The notes: generated from the sequence alone by a model not told the origin. A stretch of DNA of 64,000 nucleotides from Ramlibacter tataouinensis TTB310 (GCF_000215705.1 NC_015677.1:186001-250000), one strand, 5' to 3'. Positions 20,566-30,485 are shown, counted from the stretch's first letter. A program made the numbers and translations.

Positions 20566-20569
20566 CATA
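20564..20569 (-). promoter_or_regulatory. Possible uvrA -10 box overlapping the candidate start codons
   Basis: On the minus strand this reads TATGAT. If it is the -10 box, transcription begins near 20557 and translation must start further in, for example at TTG 20532. No LexA-type CTGT-N8-ACAG box is visible. Confidence 0.35.
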
Positions 20570-20720
20570 GGTCGGCCGCACCGGCGCCCGGAAGGGCCGG
20601 CTCGGGCAATCCCCGACAATGCGGCGTTTGCCAGGCTTTTCAAGCGGCCCGCCCTTGCCGCGTCCTTCCGTGACCTCCCGCCCCATCCCCCATCCCCGCG
20701 CCGCCGCCCAGGCCCACCGC

Positions 20721-21929
20721 ATGACCGCTGCCGAGCGGCGCGCCAGCGGCTCGCTGGCCGCCGTGTTCGCCGCCCGCATCCTGGGCTTGTTCCTGGTGCT
20801 GCCCGTGTTCGCGCTGGAGGCGGCGCGCTACCCCGGCGGCAGCGACCCGTCCCTGGTGGGCCTGGCCATGGGCATCTACGGCCTGACCCAGGGGCTGCTG
20901 CAGATCCCCTTCGGCATCGCCTCCGACCGGCTGGGACGCAAGCGCGTCATCGTGGTCGGCCTGCTGGTGTTCGCCGCCGGCAGCTTCGTGGCGGCGGCCG
21001 CCGACAGCCTGCTGGGCCTGCTCGTCGGGCGATCGCTGCAGGGGGCCGGCGCCGTGTCGGCCGCCGTCACCGCCCTGCTGGCCGACCAGACGCGCGACGC
21101 CGTGCGCACCAAGGCCATGGCCCTGGTGGGCGCCAGCATCGGGCTGATGTTCGCCCTGTCCCTGGTGGCGGCGCCGCTGCTGTCGGCGGCGGTGGGGCTG
21201 GCCGGGCTGTTCGCCCTGACCGGCGTGCTGGCCCTGGGCTGCATCGCCGTGGTCGTGTGGTGGACGCCGCCGGCGCCGGCCGAGCAGAAGAACGCGCCGC
21301 GCGGGCGGCTGGCCGAGGTGCTGACCCACCCGGGGCTGCTGCGCCTGGACGTGGGCGTGTTCGTGCTGCATGCCGTCCAGCTGGCCATGTGGGTGGCCAT
21401 CCCGGGCCTGCTGGTCGAGGCCGGCCTGGCCCAGCAGGACCACTGGAAGGTCTACCTGCCGGCGATCCTGGCCTCCTTCGTGGTGATGGCCGCCACCTTG
21501 TTCCCGCTGGAGCGGCGCGGCTACCTGCGGGCCGTGTTCCTGGCCTCGGTCGGCCTGGTCGCCCTGGTCCAGCTCGGCCTGCTGGCCGCAGCCGCGCGGC
21601 CAGGCCTGGCGCTGCTGGCCGTGCTGCTGTTCGCCTTCTTCTGCGGCTTCAACGTGCTGGAGGCCACGCAGCCGAGCATGGCCTCGCGGGTGGCGCCGGC
21701 CCATGCCCGGGGCGCCGCCCTGGGCGTCTACAACACCCTGCAATCCCTGGGTTTCTTCGCGGGCGGCGCGGTCGGCGGCTGGCTGGCCAAGAACGTTGGG
21801 ATGCAGGGGCTGTTCGCCGCCTGCGCCGGGCTGATGCTGCTGTGGCTGGCCGTGGCCTGGCCGATGCGCGCGCCGGCGGCCCCGCCGTCGCCGGAAGAGG
21901 TGTTGGCCGACGAGGCCCAGGCGACATAA
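20721..21929 (+). CDS. MFS transporter (YajR-like)
   Basis: A 402-residue transporter with about twelve helices. [24 protein letters not shown] and [30 protein letters not shown] form the first helices and the conserved MFS loop 2-3 motif. The [30 protein letters not shown] segment is typical of this inner-membrane drug/metabolite efflux-like group. ATG 20721 is the family-like start; a GTG at 20670 would add 17 residues and is closer to a GACAAT box at 20615-20620. Substrate unknown. It ends just before ssb. Confidence 0.88.
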   Translation: MTAAERRASGSLAAVFAARILGLFLVLPVFALEAARYPGGSDPSLVGLAMGIYGLTQGLLQIPFGIASDRLGRKRVIVVGLLVFAAGSFVAAAADSLLGLLVGRSLQGAGAVSAAVTALLADQTRDAVRTKAMALVGASIGLMFALSLVAAPLLSAAVGLAGLFALTGVLALGCIAVVVWWTPPAPAEQKNAPRGRLAEVLTHPGLLRLDVGVFVLHAVQLAMWVAIPGLLVEAGLAQQDHWKVYLPAILASFVVMAATLFPLERRGYLRAVFLASVGLVALVQLGLLAAAARPGLALLAVLLFAFFCGFNVLEATQPSMASRVAPAHARGAALGVYNTLQSLGFFAGGAVGGWLAKNVGMQGLFAACAGLMLLWLAVAWPMRAPAAPPSPEEVLADEAQAT

Positions 21930-21950
21930 TCCTGAACGAACTCACGGAGG
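21925..21950 (+). promoter_or_regulatory. ssb promoter -10 and ribosome-binding site
   Basis: CATAAT (21925-21930) overlaps the stop of the MFS gene. GGAGG (21946-21950) precedes the ssb ATG by nine bases. Unlike several neighbours, ssb therefore has a conventional short leader. Confidence 0.5.
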
Positions 21951-21959
21951 AAAACCGTC

Positions 21960-22457
21960 ATGGCATCCGTCAACAAAGTCATCCTGGTCGGCAACTGCGG
22001 CCGCGACCCCGAGATCCGTTACCTGCCCTCCGGCGCCGCGGTGGCCAACGTCACCCTGGCCACGTCCAGCCGGCGCAAGGACAAGAGCAGCGGCGAGACC
22101 ATCGAAGAGACCCAGTGGCACCGCATCACCTTCTACGACCGCCTGGCCGAGATCGCCGGCGAGTACGTCAAGAAGGGCCGTCCCATCTACGTGGAAGGCC
22201 GCCTGAAGTACGGCAAGTACACCGGCCAGGACGGCGTCGAGAAGAACACGGTGGACATCATCGCCACCGAGCTGCAGCTGCTGGGCGGCCGCGAGGGCAT
22301 GGGCGGCCCGTCCGGCGGCGGTGACGAGGAGGGCGGCGGCGCGCCGCAGCGCCGCGCCCCGGCCCCCGCCGCGCGCGCACCGGCCCCGGCCCCGCGCCCG
22401 GCCGCGCAGAAGCCGTCGTCGGGCTTCGACGACATGGATGACGACATCCCCTTCTAA
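21960..22457 (+). CDS. ssb: Single-stranded DNA-binding protein
   Basis: A 165-residue SSB. The OB fold occupies about residues 1-112 ([19 protein letters not shown], then [21 protein letters not shown] and [13 protein letters not shown]). A glycine, proline and alanine-rich linker follows, with the conserved acidic tip DDDIPF at the end, which recruits repair and replication proteins. It has its own -10 and ribosome-binding site. It covers single-stranded DNA in replication, recombination and repair, alongside radA and uvrA in this window. Confidence 0.98.
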   Translation: MASVNKVILVGNCGRDPEIRYLPSGAAVANVTLATSSRRKDKSSGETIEETQWHRITFYDRLAEIAGEYVKKGRPIYVEGRLKYGKYTGQDGVEKNTVDIIATELQLLGGREGMGGPSGGGDEEGGGAPQRRAPAPAARAPAPAPRPAAQKPSSGFDDMDDDIPF

Positions 22458-22490
22458 GCAAGCCGCCCAGCCCGGCGCCGTCCGCCAGGG

Positions 22491-23318
22491 ATGATCAACC
22501 TGCTTCAACTGACGGTCCGGCGCGCCCGCGAGGAGCGCCTGGCCCAGGCCGCCGGCAGCCTGACCCTCACGACGGTGCTTTCCGTCGTGCCGCTGCTGGC
22601 GGTGAGCTTCGCGCTGTTCTCGCGCATCCCGGCCTTCCAGGCCACCGGGCTGGCCATCCGGCAGCATCTGCTGCAGGGGGTGCTGCCGCCCGACATCGCG
22701 CGCACCGTCCTCAAGCACCTGTCGCAGTTCACCGCCAACACCGGGGGCCTGACCTGGGTGGGCGCGCTGTTCGTGGTGGGCTCGGCCCTGGTGATGCTGT
22801 TCAGCGTGGAGAACGTCCTCAACCGCCTCTGGCAGGTCAAGAAGAACCGGCCCGTCCACCAGCGGCTGGGGCTGTACGCGGTGATGCTGGCGCTGGGTCC
22901 GCCCCTGCTGGGCGCGAGCCTGTGGGCGACCTCTTACGTGCTCACCGCCTCGGCCGGCCTGATCGGCACCCGGTCCCCGCAGGCGCGCCTGCTGCTCAAC
23001 CTGGTGCCGGTCCTGCTCGGTACCCTCGGCCTGGCCAGCCTGTTCTACTTCGTGCCCAACGCCAAGGTGCGCCGGCGCGACGCGATCGTCGGCGGGCTGC
23101 TCGCCAGCATCGCCTTCGAGCTCGGCAAGCGGGGCTTCGCGGTCTACCTGCTCAAGATCCCCACCTACAAGACGGTGTACGGCGCGTTCGCGCCGGTGCT
23201 GCTGTTCCTGGTCTGGGTGTACTTCTCCTGGCTGGTCACCCTGGCCGCGGCGCTGGTGAGCGCCACCCTGCCGCGGGCCGGCAGGCAGCCGGCCGGGCGC
23301 CGGCTCTCGCGGGCCTAG
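22491..23318 (+). CDS. YihY-family inner membrane protein
   Basis: A 275-residue protein with about six membrane helices. It shows the YihY/virulence-factor BrkB family pattern: LTLTTVLSVVPLLAVSFALF, WVGALFVVGSALVMLFSVE, then FYFVPNAKVRRRDAIVGGLLA and YKTVYGAFAPVLLFLVWVYFSW. It is sometimes misannotated as ribonuclease BN. Function is unresolved. The start follows ssb by 33 bases and it is convergent with mnmA, two bases apart. Confidence 0.9.
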   Translation: MINLLQLTVRRAREERLAQAAGSLTLTTVLSVVPLLAVSFALFSRIPAFQATGLAIRQHLLQGVLPPDIARTVLKHLSQFTANTGGLTWVGALFVVGSALVMLFSVENVLNRLWQVKKNRPVHQRLGLYAVMLALGPPLLGASLWATSYVLTASAGLIGTRSPQARLLLNLVPVLLGTLGLASLFYFVPNAKVRRRDAIVGGLLASIAFELGKRGFAVYLLKIPTYKTVYGAFAPVLLFLVWVYFSWLVTLAAALVSATLPRAGRQPAGRRLSRA

Positions 23319-23319
23319 A

Positions 23320-24444
23320 TCAGGCGACCGCCGCCTCCACGCCCACCGCCGCGGCGATGACCCCGCCGCCCAAGCAGACCTCGCCGTCGTACAGCACCGC
23401 CGACTGCCCGGGGGTGACCGCCCACTGCGGATCGGGGAAGGCGAGCCGCAAGCGCCCGTCCGGGTGCTCCAGCACGCAGGGCGCGTCGGCCTGGCGGTAG
23501 CGCGTCTTGGAACCGTAGCGGCCGGCCGCGGGCGGCTCGCCGGCGATCCAGCTCAGGTCGTCCGCCTCCAGGGCGGATGACAGCAGCCAGGGATGGTCAT
23601 GGCCCTGCACCACCCACAGCGTGTTCCGGGCGATGTCCTTGCGCGCCACGAACCAGGGCGCGTGCTCGCCGCCGCCGCGCCGGGCTCCCTTGTCCTTGAC
23701 CCCACCGATGCCCAGCCCCTGGCGCTGCCCCAGCGTGTAGAAGGACAGGCCCTGGTGTTGGCCGATGGTGCGGCCGCCCGGGTCCTTGATCGGCCCGGGT
23801 TCCTGGCTGATATAGCGGTTGAGGAAGTCGCGGAAGGGCCGCTCGCCGATGAAGCAGATGCCGGTGGAGTCCTTCTTCCTGGCGTTGGGCAAGGCCATGG
23901 CCTCGGCGATGCGCCGCACCTCGGTCTTGCGCAGCTCGCCCACCGGGAACAAAGTCTTGCCCAGCTGGGCCTGGTTCAGGCGGTGCAGGAAGTAGCTCTG
24001 GTCCTTGGTCTCGTCCAGGCCCTTGAGCAACTCGAAGCGGCCGTCCCGCTCGCGGACCCTCGCGTAATGACCGGTGGCGATCTTGTTGGCGCCCAGCCGC
24101 ATGGCATGGTCGAGGAAGGCCTTGAACTTGATCTCGGCGTTGCACAGCACGTCCGGGTTGGGCGTGCGGCCGGCCTGGTACTCGCGCAGGAACTCGGCGA
24201 ACACCCGGTCCTTGTACTCGGCGGCGAAATTGACGTGCTCGATCTCGATGCCCAGCACGTCGGCCACGCTGGCCGCGTCCACGAAGTCCTCGTTGGACGA
24301 GCAGTATTGGCCGTCGTCGTCGTCCTCCCAGTTCTTCATGAAGATGCCGACCACCTCGTGGCCCTGCGCCTTGAGCAGGTGCGCCGACACCGCGGAGTCC
24401 ACGCCTCCGCTCAGGCCGACGACGACACGGGACTTGCGCTGCAT
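23320..24444 (-). CDS. mnmA: tRNA 2-thiouridine(34) synthase MnmA
   Basis: A 374-residue enzyme that thiolates U34 of Lys, Glu and Gln tRNAs in the cytoplasm, taking sulfur from the Tus relay. The PP-loop SGGVDS is at 10-15. The catalytic Cys pair is Cys101 (NPDVLCN) and Cys197 (TGICFIG). [26 protein letters not shown] leads into the C-terminal beta-barrel domains. An insert with [17 protein letters not shown] is seen in betaproteobacterial homologues. It lies eight bases downstream of a NUDIX gene and is probably cotranscribed, as in other betaproteobacteria and gammaproteobacteria with nudJ-mnmA. Confidence 0.97.
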   Translation of the reverse strand: MQRKSRVVVGLSGGVDSAVSAHLLKAQGHEVVGIFMKNWEDDDDGQYCSSNEDFVDAASVADVLGIEIEHVNFAAEYKDRVFAEFLREYQAGRTPNPDVLCNAEIKFKAFLDHAMRLGANKIATGHYARVRERDGRFELLKGLDETKDQSYFLHRLNQAQLGKTLFPVGELRKTEVRRIAEAMALPNARKKDSTGICFIGERPFRDFLNRYISQEPGPIKDPGGRTIGQHQGLSFYTLGQRQGLGIGGVKDKGARRGGGEHAPWFVARKDIARNTLWVVQGHDHPWLLSSALEADDLSWIAGEPPAAGRYGSKTRYRQADAPCVLEHPDGRLRLAFPDPQWAVTPGQSAVLYDGEVCLGGGVIAAAVGVEAAVA

Positions 24445-24452
24445 GGCCGCGA

Positions 24453-24941
24453 TTATCCCGGCGGGCCGGCGAGCACGCTGGGGTCGGTGTAGACCGCCTC
24501 CAGCGGGTAGCGCCGGCCGGCCAGGTAGTCCTCCATGCACCGCAGCAGCAGCGGGCTGCGGTGGCGTCCGGCGCTGGCGCGGATCTCGTCGGGCGTCATC
24601 CACAGCGTGCGCACGATGCCCTGGTCGAGCGCGCGGCCCGGCAGGGGCTCGCCGACCTCGCCGCAGAAGGCGAAGCGCAGGTAGGTCACGTCCTCGCCGG
24701 TGGCCGGCCGCTGGAAGCGCGCCAGGTACACGCCCACCAGCGCCGTCGGCCGGAACGGGTGGGCGGTCTCCTCCAGCGCCTCGCGGGCGCAGCCTTGCGC
24801 CGGCGACTCGCCGGGGTCCAGGTGGCCGGCGGGGTTGTTGAGCTTGAGGCCTTCGGCGGTTTCCTCTTCCACCAGCAGGAAGCGGCCGCCGCGCTCGATG
24901 AGGGCGGCGACCGTGACGCTGGGTTTCCATCGCGCTTGCAT
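24453..24941 (-). CDS. nudJ: NUDIX hydrolase (NudJ-like phosphatase)
   Basis: A 162-residue NUDIX protein. The box is at 39-61 (G39, E45, REALEE 53-58), with Ala in place of the usual late Gly. Preceding [31 protein letters not shown] is typical of NudJ, which hydrolyses HMP-PP and nucleoside di- and triphosphates. It is directly upstream of mnmA, the same neighbour as E. coli nudJ (ymfB)-mnmA. Both features support the name. Confidence 0.82.
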   Translation of the reverse strand: MQARWKPSVTVAALIERGGRFLLVEEETAEGLKLNNPAGHLDPGESPAQGCAREALEETAHPFRPTALVGVYLARFQRPATGEDVTYLRFAFCGEVGEPLPGRALDQGIVRTLWMTPDEIRASAGRHRSPLLLRCMEDYLAGRRYPLEAVYTDPSVLAGPPG

Positions 24942-24989
24942 GGCGGCGGATTATCGGGCCCGCGCCTTGCCGGTGCGACACTGCACGCC

Positions 24990-25541
24990 ATGGCCGATAC
25001 CGCCCGACTGCTGCTGATGTACGCCGTCTTCCCGCTGTGGGTGCTGGCCGGCCTGCTGGACTGGGCCTGCCACCGCCGCACCCGCATCGAGCACACGGCC
25101 GGCCTGCCGGAGAACCTGCTGCACTGGCTGCTGTACGGGCAGATCGGGGTGGGGCTGCTGGCGGTGGCCTTCCTGGAGATCAACGGCGCCGTGCTGCTGA
25201 TCGTCGCCGCGGTGTTCGTGGTGCACGAGCTCACCGTGTACCTGGAGCTGCGCTACGCCGCGCCGCAGCGGCCGGTGCGCCCGTTCGAGCAGATGGTGCA
25301 CAGCTTCATGGAGATCCTGCCGCTGGTCTCGCTGGCGCTGCTGGCCGTGATGGCCGGCGAGCAGTGGCGGGAGCTGGCGCTGGTCCGCAAGCGCGAGCCC
25401 TGGCCCGCGGCCTACCTGGCCGGCGGGCTGGCGGCCAGTCTGCTGCTGAACGTCCTGCCGCTGGCCGAGGAAGGCTGGCGCTGCCTGCGCGCCGGTGCGG
25501 GGCTCAGGCGTCGTACTCCTGCGACCCCTGCACCCAGATGA
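24990..25541 (+). CDS. Uncharacterised four-helix membrane protein
   Basis: A 183-residue protein with about four hydrophobic helices. It begins [23 protein letters not shown], with the H-R pair and THIEHTAG-like [21 protein letters not shown] after the first helix, and has [33 protein letters not shown] before the third. Conserved His residues suggest a metal or cofactor site, but I know of no function for it. The 3' end overlaps the convergent gene at 25504 by 38 bases. It is divergent from nudJ, 48 bases away. Confidence 0.7.
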   Translation: MADTARLLLMYAVFPLWVLAGLLDWACHRRTRIEHTAGLPENLLHWLLYGQIGVGLLAVAFLEINGAVLLIVAAVFVVHELTVYLELRYAAPQRPVRPFEQMVHSFMEILPLVSLALLAVMAGEQWRELALVRKREPWPAAYLAGGLAASLLLNVLPLAEEGWRCLRAGAGLRRRTPATPAPR

Positions 25542-26226
25542 AGGACTGCACGTCGATCATGTCGCGCGGCTTGAAGCCCACGCGCCGTTCCAGGTCGCGC
25601 CGGATGATGGCCGCGAAGGTCAGCAGGCCCTCGTAGCCGCGCCAGGTGGGCTCGCTCTGGTAGGGCAGGTCGAAGCCGTAGCAGCGGGCCGCGGCGCGGG
25701 TGACGCGCGGCTTGAGGAACAGGTGGCGGTCGGGCCGGGCCAGGAAGCCGAACACGGTGACCACCGGCCAAGTCAGCACCCGGGTCTGGCGCCGCGGCAG
25801 TTCGGCCACGGCCTGGGTCCAGTCCTCGAACTTGCGCTGCGGCGAGCCGCGGCCCCACAGGAAGGCGTAGAGCTCGTGCGCGAACAGGCGCGCGCCCGCC
25901 GGCGACTTGAGCGCGTCGCGCAGGGCCATCTTCTCGAAGGAGAACAGCAGGTTGGTGCGCGACTCGATGCGGATGGCGGCGTCGGCGATCTGCCGGTATT
26001 CGCCGCGCGCCAGCAGCTTGCGGAACGGCTGCGGCCCCAGCTCGGCCTGCCATTCCAGGTGGGCGCGCTCCTTGTACGAGCGCTCGGCGATCAGGTAGGT
26101 CTCGTCGGTGAATCCGTCGGGGTAGTACAGCTCGAACTTGCGGCGGCAACGCGCCGCGCCGAGGTAGTTGACGTTGCTGGCGCGGGCACCGCTGAGGGGG
26201 GACGACAGGTAGGCTGGACGTGGCAT
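25504..26226 (-). CDS. Conserved hypothetical protein
   Basis: A 240-residue soluble protein with no signal peptide or membrane segment. Conserved-looking stretches are RKFELYYPDGF, RIESRTNLLFSFEKMALRDAL, LPRRQTRVLTWPVVTVFGFLA and [21 protein letters not shown] recognise the pattern from other proteobacterial hypothetical proteins but not a function. It overlaps the 3' end of the membrane-protein gene at 24990. It lies 85 bases downstream of the metallophosphatase stop on the same strand. Confidence 0.72.
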   Translation of the reverse strand: MPRPAYLSSPLSGARASNVNYLGAARCRRKFELYYPDGFTDETYLIAERSYKERAHLEWQAELGPQPFRKLLARGEYRQIADAAIRIESRTNLLFSFEKMALRDALKSPAGARLFAHELYAFLWGRGSPQRKFEDWTQAVAELPRRQTRVLTWPVVTVFGFLARPDRHLFLKPRVTRAAARCYGFDLPYQSEPTWRGYEGLLTFAAIIRRDLERRVGFKPRDMIDVQSFIWVQGSQEYDA

Positions 26227-26311
26227 GCATGCAGTTTTTGGCCTCGCCCCAGCTCAGCCATGTGGGACGCGACCTTGGGTGGTTGTAGGACCCAGGCGTA
26301 GGGCTGGCAGC

Positions 26312-27457
26312 TCAGCCTTGAATGCCCTGCAGTCGCACCCGGGTGATCTCCGACGGCGCGCCCAGGCGCTTGGGCGGGCCCCAGTAGTAGCTGCCACGGC
26401 TGACGTAGACCCACATGCGGCCGACCCGGTGCAGCCCGGCCGTGAACGGCTGCTGGAAGCGCACGAAGAACATCCAGGGCGCGAACTGCCCGCCATGCGT
26501 GTGGCCCGACAGCTGCAGGTCGAAGCCCGCCGCCGCGGCCGCCGGCGCGCTGCGCGGCTGGTGGGCCAGCAGCACCCGCGCGCCCGCGTCGGCAGGCGCA
26601 CCCGCCAGCGCCGCCTGCGGGTCGCTGCGGTGGCCCGGATCGAAGTGGTGGGCCATGAAGTCGGTCACGCCGGCCAGCACCAGGCGGGCACCGGCGTGCT
26701 CGATCACCACATGCCGGTTGAGCAGCACCTGCAGGCCCAGCCGCTCCACCTCCGCCAGCCAGGGCGCGGCGCCGGCGTAGTACTCGTGGTTGCCGGTCAC
26801 GAAGTAGCTGCCGTGGCGCCCGTCCAGTCCCGCCAGCGGCGCGACGTGCGGCGCCAGCTCGTGCACCGGCCCGTCGACCAGGTCGCCGGTGACGGCCACC
26901 ACGTCGGGCCGCAGGCGGTTGACCGCGTCCACCAGCCGCCGCACCTGGCGCGCGCGGATGGTCGGTCCCACGTGGATGTCCGAGATCTGGGCGATGGTGA
27001 AGCCTTGCAGCGCGGCGGGCAGCCCCGCGATGGGGATGTCCACCGTCACCACCCGGGGCGTGCGGCGCGCGTTCAGGAAGCCCAGCAGCGAACTGCCCAG
27101 GGCGAGCAGCGCAACCGCCTGCCCGGTCAGGCGCCACCAGCGGGCGAAGTCCAGGGTGGCGGGCGACGCCTGCGAGGCCAGCCAGGCCGGCGCCAGCACC
27201 AGCTCGCGCGCCAGGCTGAGCACGAACATCGAAGAAAACCAGCCCAGGCACAGCAGGCCGGCAAACGCCAGGCGGTCGGACGCCGGAGGACGGGCGAAGC
27301 GGCGGGCCGCCAGGCCCAGGGGCACCAGCACGGCCGAGGCCAGCAAGGCCAGGCCGAGCACGGCCCCCACCCAGGGCTGGGGCCACACCGGCGCCAGCCG
27401 CAGGCCCAGGTACAGGTGCAGCGCGGCGCTGAGGAGGACGAGGGTGGGAAAACGCAT
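26312..27457 (-). CDS. Membrane-anchored metallophosphoesterase
   Basis: A 381-residue protein. Four N-terminal hydrophobic helices (residues 1-125) are followed by a calcineurin-type phosphoesterase domain. Metal-binding motifs are in order: AQISDIHVGP (D-x-H), VAVTGDLVDG (GDxxDG), FVTGNHEYY (GNHE) and LQLSGHTHGGQFAP (GHxH). This matches the YkuE/YaeI group, some of which hydrolyse lipid A precursors or nucleotides at the membrane. ATG 27457 is taken as start; ATG 27469 and a longer upstream extension are possible but less family-like. It is divergent from the transhydrogenase operon. Confidence 0.88.
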   Translation of the reverse strand: MRFPTLVLLSAALHLYLGLRLAPVWPQPWVGAVLGLALLASAVLVPLGLAARRFARPPASDRLAFAGLLCLGWFSSMFVLSLARELVLAPAWLASQASPATLDFARWWRLTGQAVALLALGSSLLGFLNARRTPRVVTVDIPIAGLPAALQGFTIAQISDIHVGPTIRARQVRRLVDAVNRLRPDVVAVTGDLVDGPVHELAPHVAPLAGLDGRHGSYFVTGNHEYYAGAAPWLAEVERLGLQVLLNRHVVIEHAGARLVLAGVTDFMAHHFDPGHRSDPQAALAGAPADAGARVLLAHQPRSAPAAAAAGFDLQLSGHTHGGQFAPWMFFVRFQQPFTAGLHRVGRMWVYVSRGSYYWGPPKRLGAPSEITRVRLQGIQG

Positions 27458-27589
27458 GGCCGCCTGCATCCTAGGCGTCCGCCGCGATCCGGTGTCGCGG
27501 TTGCGCGTTTTGGGCCTGCGGCGCGATGGCTTCATGTAAGCTCGCGTTCAGCCAAAGTTACAAACGTCACCAGACGAGGAGACCGCCCC

Positions 27590-28705
27590 ATGCTCATTGG
27601 CGTGCCCGCCGAAACCACGGCGGGTGAAACCCGTGTCGCCGTCACGCCCGAGACGGCCAAGAAACTGAAGGGGCAGGGGCACACCCTCCGCGTCGCCTCC
27701 GGTGCGGGGCTCGCCGCCAGCGCCACGGACGAGGCCTACCGGGCCGTCGGCGCGGACATCACCGACCAGGCCGGCGCGCTGGGCTGCGACCTGGTGCTGA
27801 AGGTGCGGCCGCCGCAGGAGAACGAGCTGCCGGCCTTCCGGCGCGGCGCCACCGTCGTCGGCATGCTCAACCCCTTCGATGCGGCCGGCCTGCAGCGGCT
27901 GGCGGCCGCCGGACTCACCGGCTTCGCGCTGGAGGCGGCCCCGCGCACCACCCGCGCCCAGAGCATGGACGTGCTGTCCTCGCAGGCCAACATCGCCGGC
28001 TACAAGGCCGTGATGATCGCGGCCAGCGCCTACCAGCGCTTCTTCCCCATGCTGATGACCGCCGCCGGCACGGTGAAGGCCGCGCGCGTGGTCATCCTGG
28101 GCGTGGGCGTGGCCGGCCTGCAGGCCATCGCCACGGCCAAGCGGCTGGGCGCGGTGATCGAGGCCTCCGACGTGCGGCCTTCGGTGAAGGAGCAGGTCGA
28201 GTCCCTGGGCGCCAAGTTCATCGACGTGCCCTACGAGACGCAGGAGGAAAAGGAAGCGGCCGAGGGCGTGGGCGGCTACGCCCGGCCGATGCCGCCCGGC
28301 TGGCTGGAGCGGCAGAAGCTGGAAGTGGCCAAGCGCGTGGCCCAGGCCGACGTGGTCATCACCACCGCGCTGATCCCGGGCCGGCCGGCGCCGGTGCTGG
28401 TGACCGAGGAGATGGTGCGCGCCATGAAGCCGGGCTCGGTGATCGTGGACCTGGCGGCGCCGCAGGGCGGCAACTGCCCGCTGACCGAGCCGGGCAGGAC
28501 CGTGGCCCGGCACGGCGTGACCATCGTCGGCGAGACCAACCTGCCGGCGCTGGTGGCGGCGGACGCGTCCGCCCTGTACGCGCGCAACGTGCTGGACTTC
28601 CTCAAGCTCATCCTGCCCAAGGAGGGCGGGCTGAAGATCGACCTGGAGGACGACATCGTGGCGGCCTGCCTGGTTGCCCAGAACGGCGAAGTACGGAGGA
28701 AATAA
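27590..28705 (+). CDS. pntAA: NAD(P) transhydrogenase, subunit alpha part 1 (NAD-binding domain)
   Basis: A 371-residue soluble domain I of the proton-pumping transhydrogenase, which moves hydride from NADH to NADP using the proton gradient. RTTRAQSMDVLSSQANIAGYKAV is the conserved catalytic loop with Gln and Arg, and ARVVILGVGVAGLQAIATAKRLGA is the Rossmann NAD site. Here alpha is split into two genes, as in Rhodospirillum. The stop overlaps the start of pntAB (TAATG). The promoter region is shared with the divergent phosphoesterase. Confidence 0.96.
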   Translation: MLIGVPAETTAGETRVAVTPETAKKLKGQGHTLRVASGAGLAASATDEAYRAVGADITDQAGALGCDLVLKVRPPQENELPAFRRGATVVGMLNPFDAAGLQRLAAAGLTGFALEAAPRTTRAQSMDVLSSQANIAGYKAVMIAASAYQRFFPMLMTAAGTVKAARVVILGVGVAGLQAIATAKRLGAVIEASDVRPSVKEQVESLGAKFIDVPYETQEEKEAAEGVGGYARPMPPGWLERQKLEVAKRVAQADVVITTALIPGRPAPVLVTEEMVRAMKPGSVIVDLAAPQGGNCPLTEPGRTVARHGVTIVGETNLPALVAADASALYARNVLDFLKLILPKEGGLKIDLEDDIVAACLVAQNGEVRRK

Positions 28706-29019
28706 TGGAAGTCGGCCACACCGTCATCAACCTCATCATCTTCGTGCTGGCGATCTACGTCGGCTACCACGTGGTCTGGACCGTCACGCCGGCGCTGCAC
28801 ACGCCGCTGATGGCCGTGACCAACGCGATCTCGGCCATCGTGATCGTCGGTGCCATGCTGGCGGCGGCGCTGACCGAGACCGGCCTGGGCAAGACCATGG
28901 GCGTGCTGGCGGTGGCGCTGGCGGCCGTGAACGTGTTCGGCGGCTTCCTGGTGACCCGTCGCATGCTCGAGATGTTCCGCAAGAAAGAGAAGAAGCCGGC
29001 CGCGGAGGGCTCCCAATGA
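28705..29019 (+). CDS. pntAB: NAD(P) transhydrogenase, subunit alpha part 2 (membrane domain)
   Basis: A 104-residue protein with three or so transmembrane helices and a basic tail (RKKEKKPAAEGSQ). It forms part of domain II, the proton channel, together with PntB. The start overlaps the pntAA stop and its own stop overlaps the pntB start by four bases, so the three genes are translationally coupled. Confidence 0.95.
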   Translation: MEVGHTVINLIIFVLAIYVGYHVVWTVTPALHTPLMAVTNAISAIVIVGAMLAAALTETGLGKTMGVLAVALAAVNVFGGFLVTRRMLEMFRKKEKKPAAEGSQ

Positions 29020-30440
29020 GCATGAACCTCGTCACGCTGCTGTACCTGGCGGCGTCGGTCTGCTTCATCCAGGCGCTCAAGGGCCTGTCGCATCCCACCA
29101 CCTCGATCCGGGGCAACCTGTTCGGCATGGCGGGCATGGCCATCGCGGTGCTGACCACGGCGGCGCTGATCGTGCAACTGGCCGGTGGCCGGGCCTTGGG
29201 CCTGGGCTGGGTGCTGCTGGGGCTGCTGGTGGGCGGCACGGCCGGCACCATCATGGCCCGGCGCGTGGAGATGACCAAGATGCCGGAACTGGTCGCCTTC
29301 ATGCACAGCATGATCGGCCTAGCCGCGGTCTTCATCGGGGTCGCGGCGGTGGCCGAGCCGCATGCCTTCGGCATCGCCGCGCGCGGCGAGCCCATCCCCG
29401 CGGGCAACCGGCTCGAGCTGTTCCTGGGCGCGGCCATCGGCGCCATCACCTTCAGCGGCTCGGTCATCGCCTTCGGCAAGCTCTCGGGCAAGTACAAGTT
29501 CCGCCTGTTCCAGGGCGCGCCGGTGGTGTTCGCCGGGCAGCACAAGCTGAACCTGGTGCTGGGCCTGCTCACCATCGCCCTGGGCCTGCTGTTCATGGCC
29601 ACCGAGAACTGGGCCGCCTTCTTCGCCATGCTGGCCCTGGCCTTCGTGATGGGCGTGCTGATCATCATCCCCATCGGCGGTGCCGACATGCCGGTGGTGG
29701 TGTCCATGCTCAACTCCTACTCCGGCTGGGCGGCGGCGGGCATCGGCTTCTCGCTGAACAACAGCATGCTGATCATCGCCGGCTCGCTGGTCGGCAGCTC
29801 GGGCGCGATCCTCTCCTACATCATGTGCAAGGCGATGAACCGCAGTTTCTTCAACGTGATCCTGGGCGGGTTCGGCGGTGACGCCGGTGCCGCGGTGTCA
29901 CAGTCGGCGGTTCAAAGGAGCGTCAAGAGCGGCAGCGCAGACGACGCGGCCTTCGTGCTGTCCAACGCCGAGACCGTGGTCATCGTGCCGGGCTACGGCC
30001 TGGCGGTGGCGCGGGCCCAGCATGCGGTCAAGGAGCTGGCCGCCAAGCTCACCGAGAAGGGCGTCACCGTCAAGTACGCCATCCACCCGGTGGCCGGCCG
30101 CATGCCCGGCCACATGAACGTGCTGCTGGCCGAGGCCGAGGTGCCCTACGACCAGGTGTTCGAGATGGAGGACATCAACGGCGAGTTCGGCCAGGCCGAC
30201 GTGGCCATCGTCCTGGGCGCCAACGACGTGGTGAACCCGGCGGCCCTGCAGAAGGGCAGCCCGATCTACGGCATGCCCATCCTGGAGGCCTACAAGGCCA
30301 AGACCGTGATCGTGAACAAGCGCTCCATGGCCGCCGGCTACGCCGGCCTGGACAACGAGCTGTTCTACATGGACAAGACCATGATGGTCTTCGGCGACGC
30401 CAAGAAGGTGGTCGAGGAGATGGTCAGGGCCGTGGAGTGA
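29016..30440 (+). CDS. pntB: NAD(P) transhydrogenase subunit beta
   Basis: A 474-residue protein. About nine membrane helices make up the rest of the proton channel, and the C-terminal domain III binds NADP(H): VVIVPGYGLAVARAQHAVKELA, then YAIHPVAGRMPGHMNVLLAEA and VNKRSMAAGYAGLDN. The soluble domain sits on the cytoplasmic side with PntAA. It is third in the pntAA-pntAB-pntB operon. The operon's main role is NADPH supply. Confidence 0.97.
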   Translation: MSMNLVTLLYLAASVCFIQALKGLSHPTTSIRGNLFGMAGMAIAVLTTAALIVQLAGGRALGLGWVLLGLLVGGTAGTIMARRVEMTKMPELVAFMHSMIGLAAVFIGVAAVAEPHAFGIAARGEPIPAGNRLELFLGAAIGAITFSGSVIAFGKLSGKYKFRLFQGAPVVFAGQHKLNLVLGLLTIALGLLFMATENWAAFFAMLALAFVMGVLIIIPIGGADMPVVVSMLNSYSGWAAAGIGFSLNNSMLIIAGSLVGSSGAILSYIMCKAMNRSFFNVILGGFGGDAGAAVSQSAVQRSVKSGSADDAAFVLSNAETVVIVPGYGLAVARAQHAVKELAAKLTEKGVTVKYAIHPVAGRMPGHMNVLLAEAEVPYDQVFEMEDINGEFGQADVAIVLGANDVVNPAALQKGSPIYGMPILEAYKAKTVIVNKRSMAAGYAGLDNELFYMDKTMMVFGDAKKVVEEMVRAVE

Positions 30441-30485
30441 GGCCGGCCTAGGGAAAAACAGGCGGCGCGGTCGCCCGGGCCGGGA

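Noticed and set aside
20619..20720. Upstream start for the MFS gene at 20619
   Set aside because: The added residues are Pro and Arg-rich, unlike the family, and this start would overlap the -10 box at 20615-20620. GTG 20670 remains possible.
26250..26317. CAGCTCAGCC direct repeat on both sides of the gap after the metallophosphatase gene
   Set aside because: Only ten bases, 58 apart, with no gene or structure tied to it; likely chance.
27541..27589. Riboswitch upstream of pntAA and elsewhere
   Set aside because: Leaders here are too short for known classes and show no recognised core sequences.
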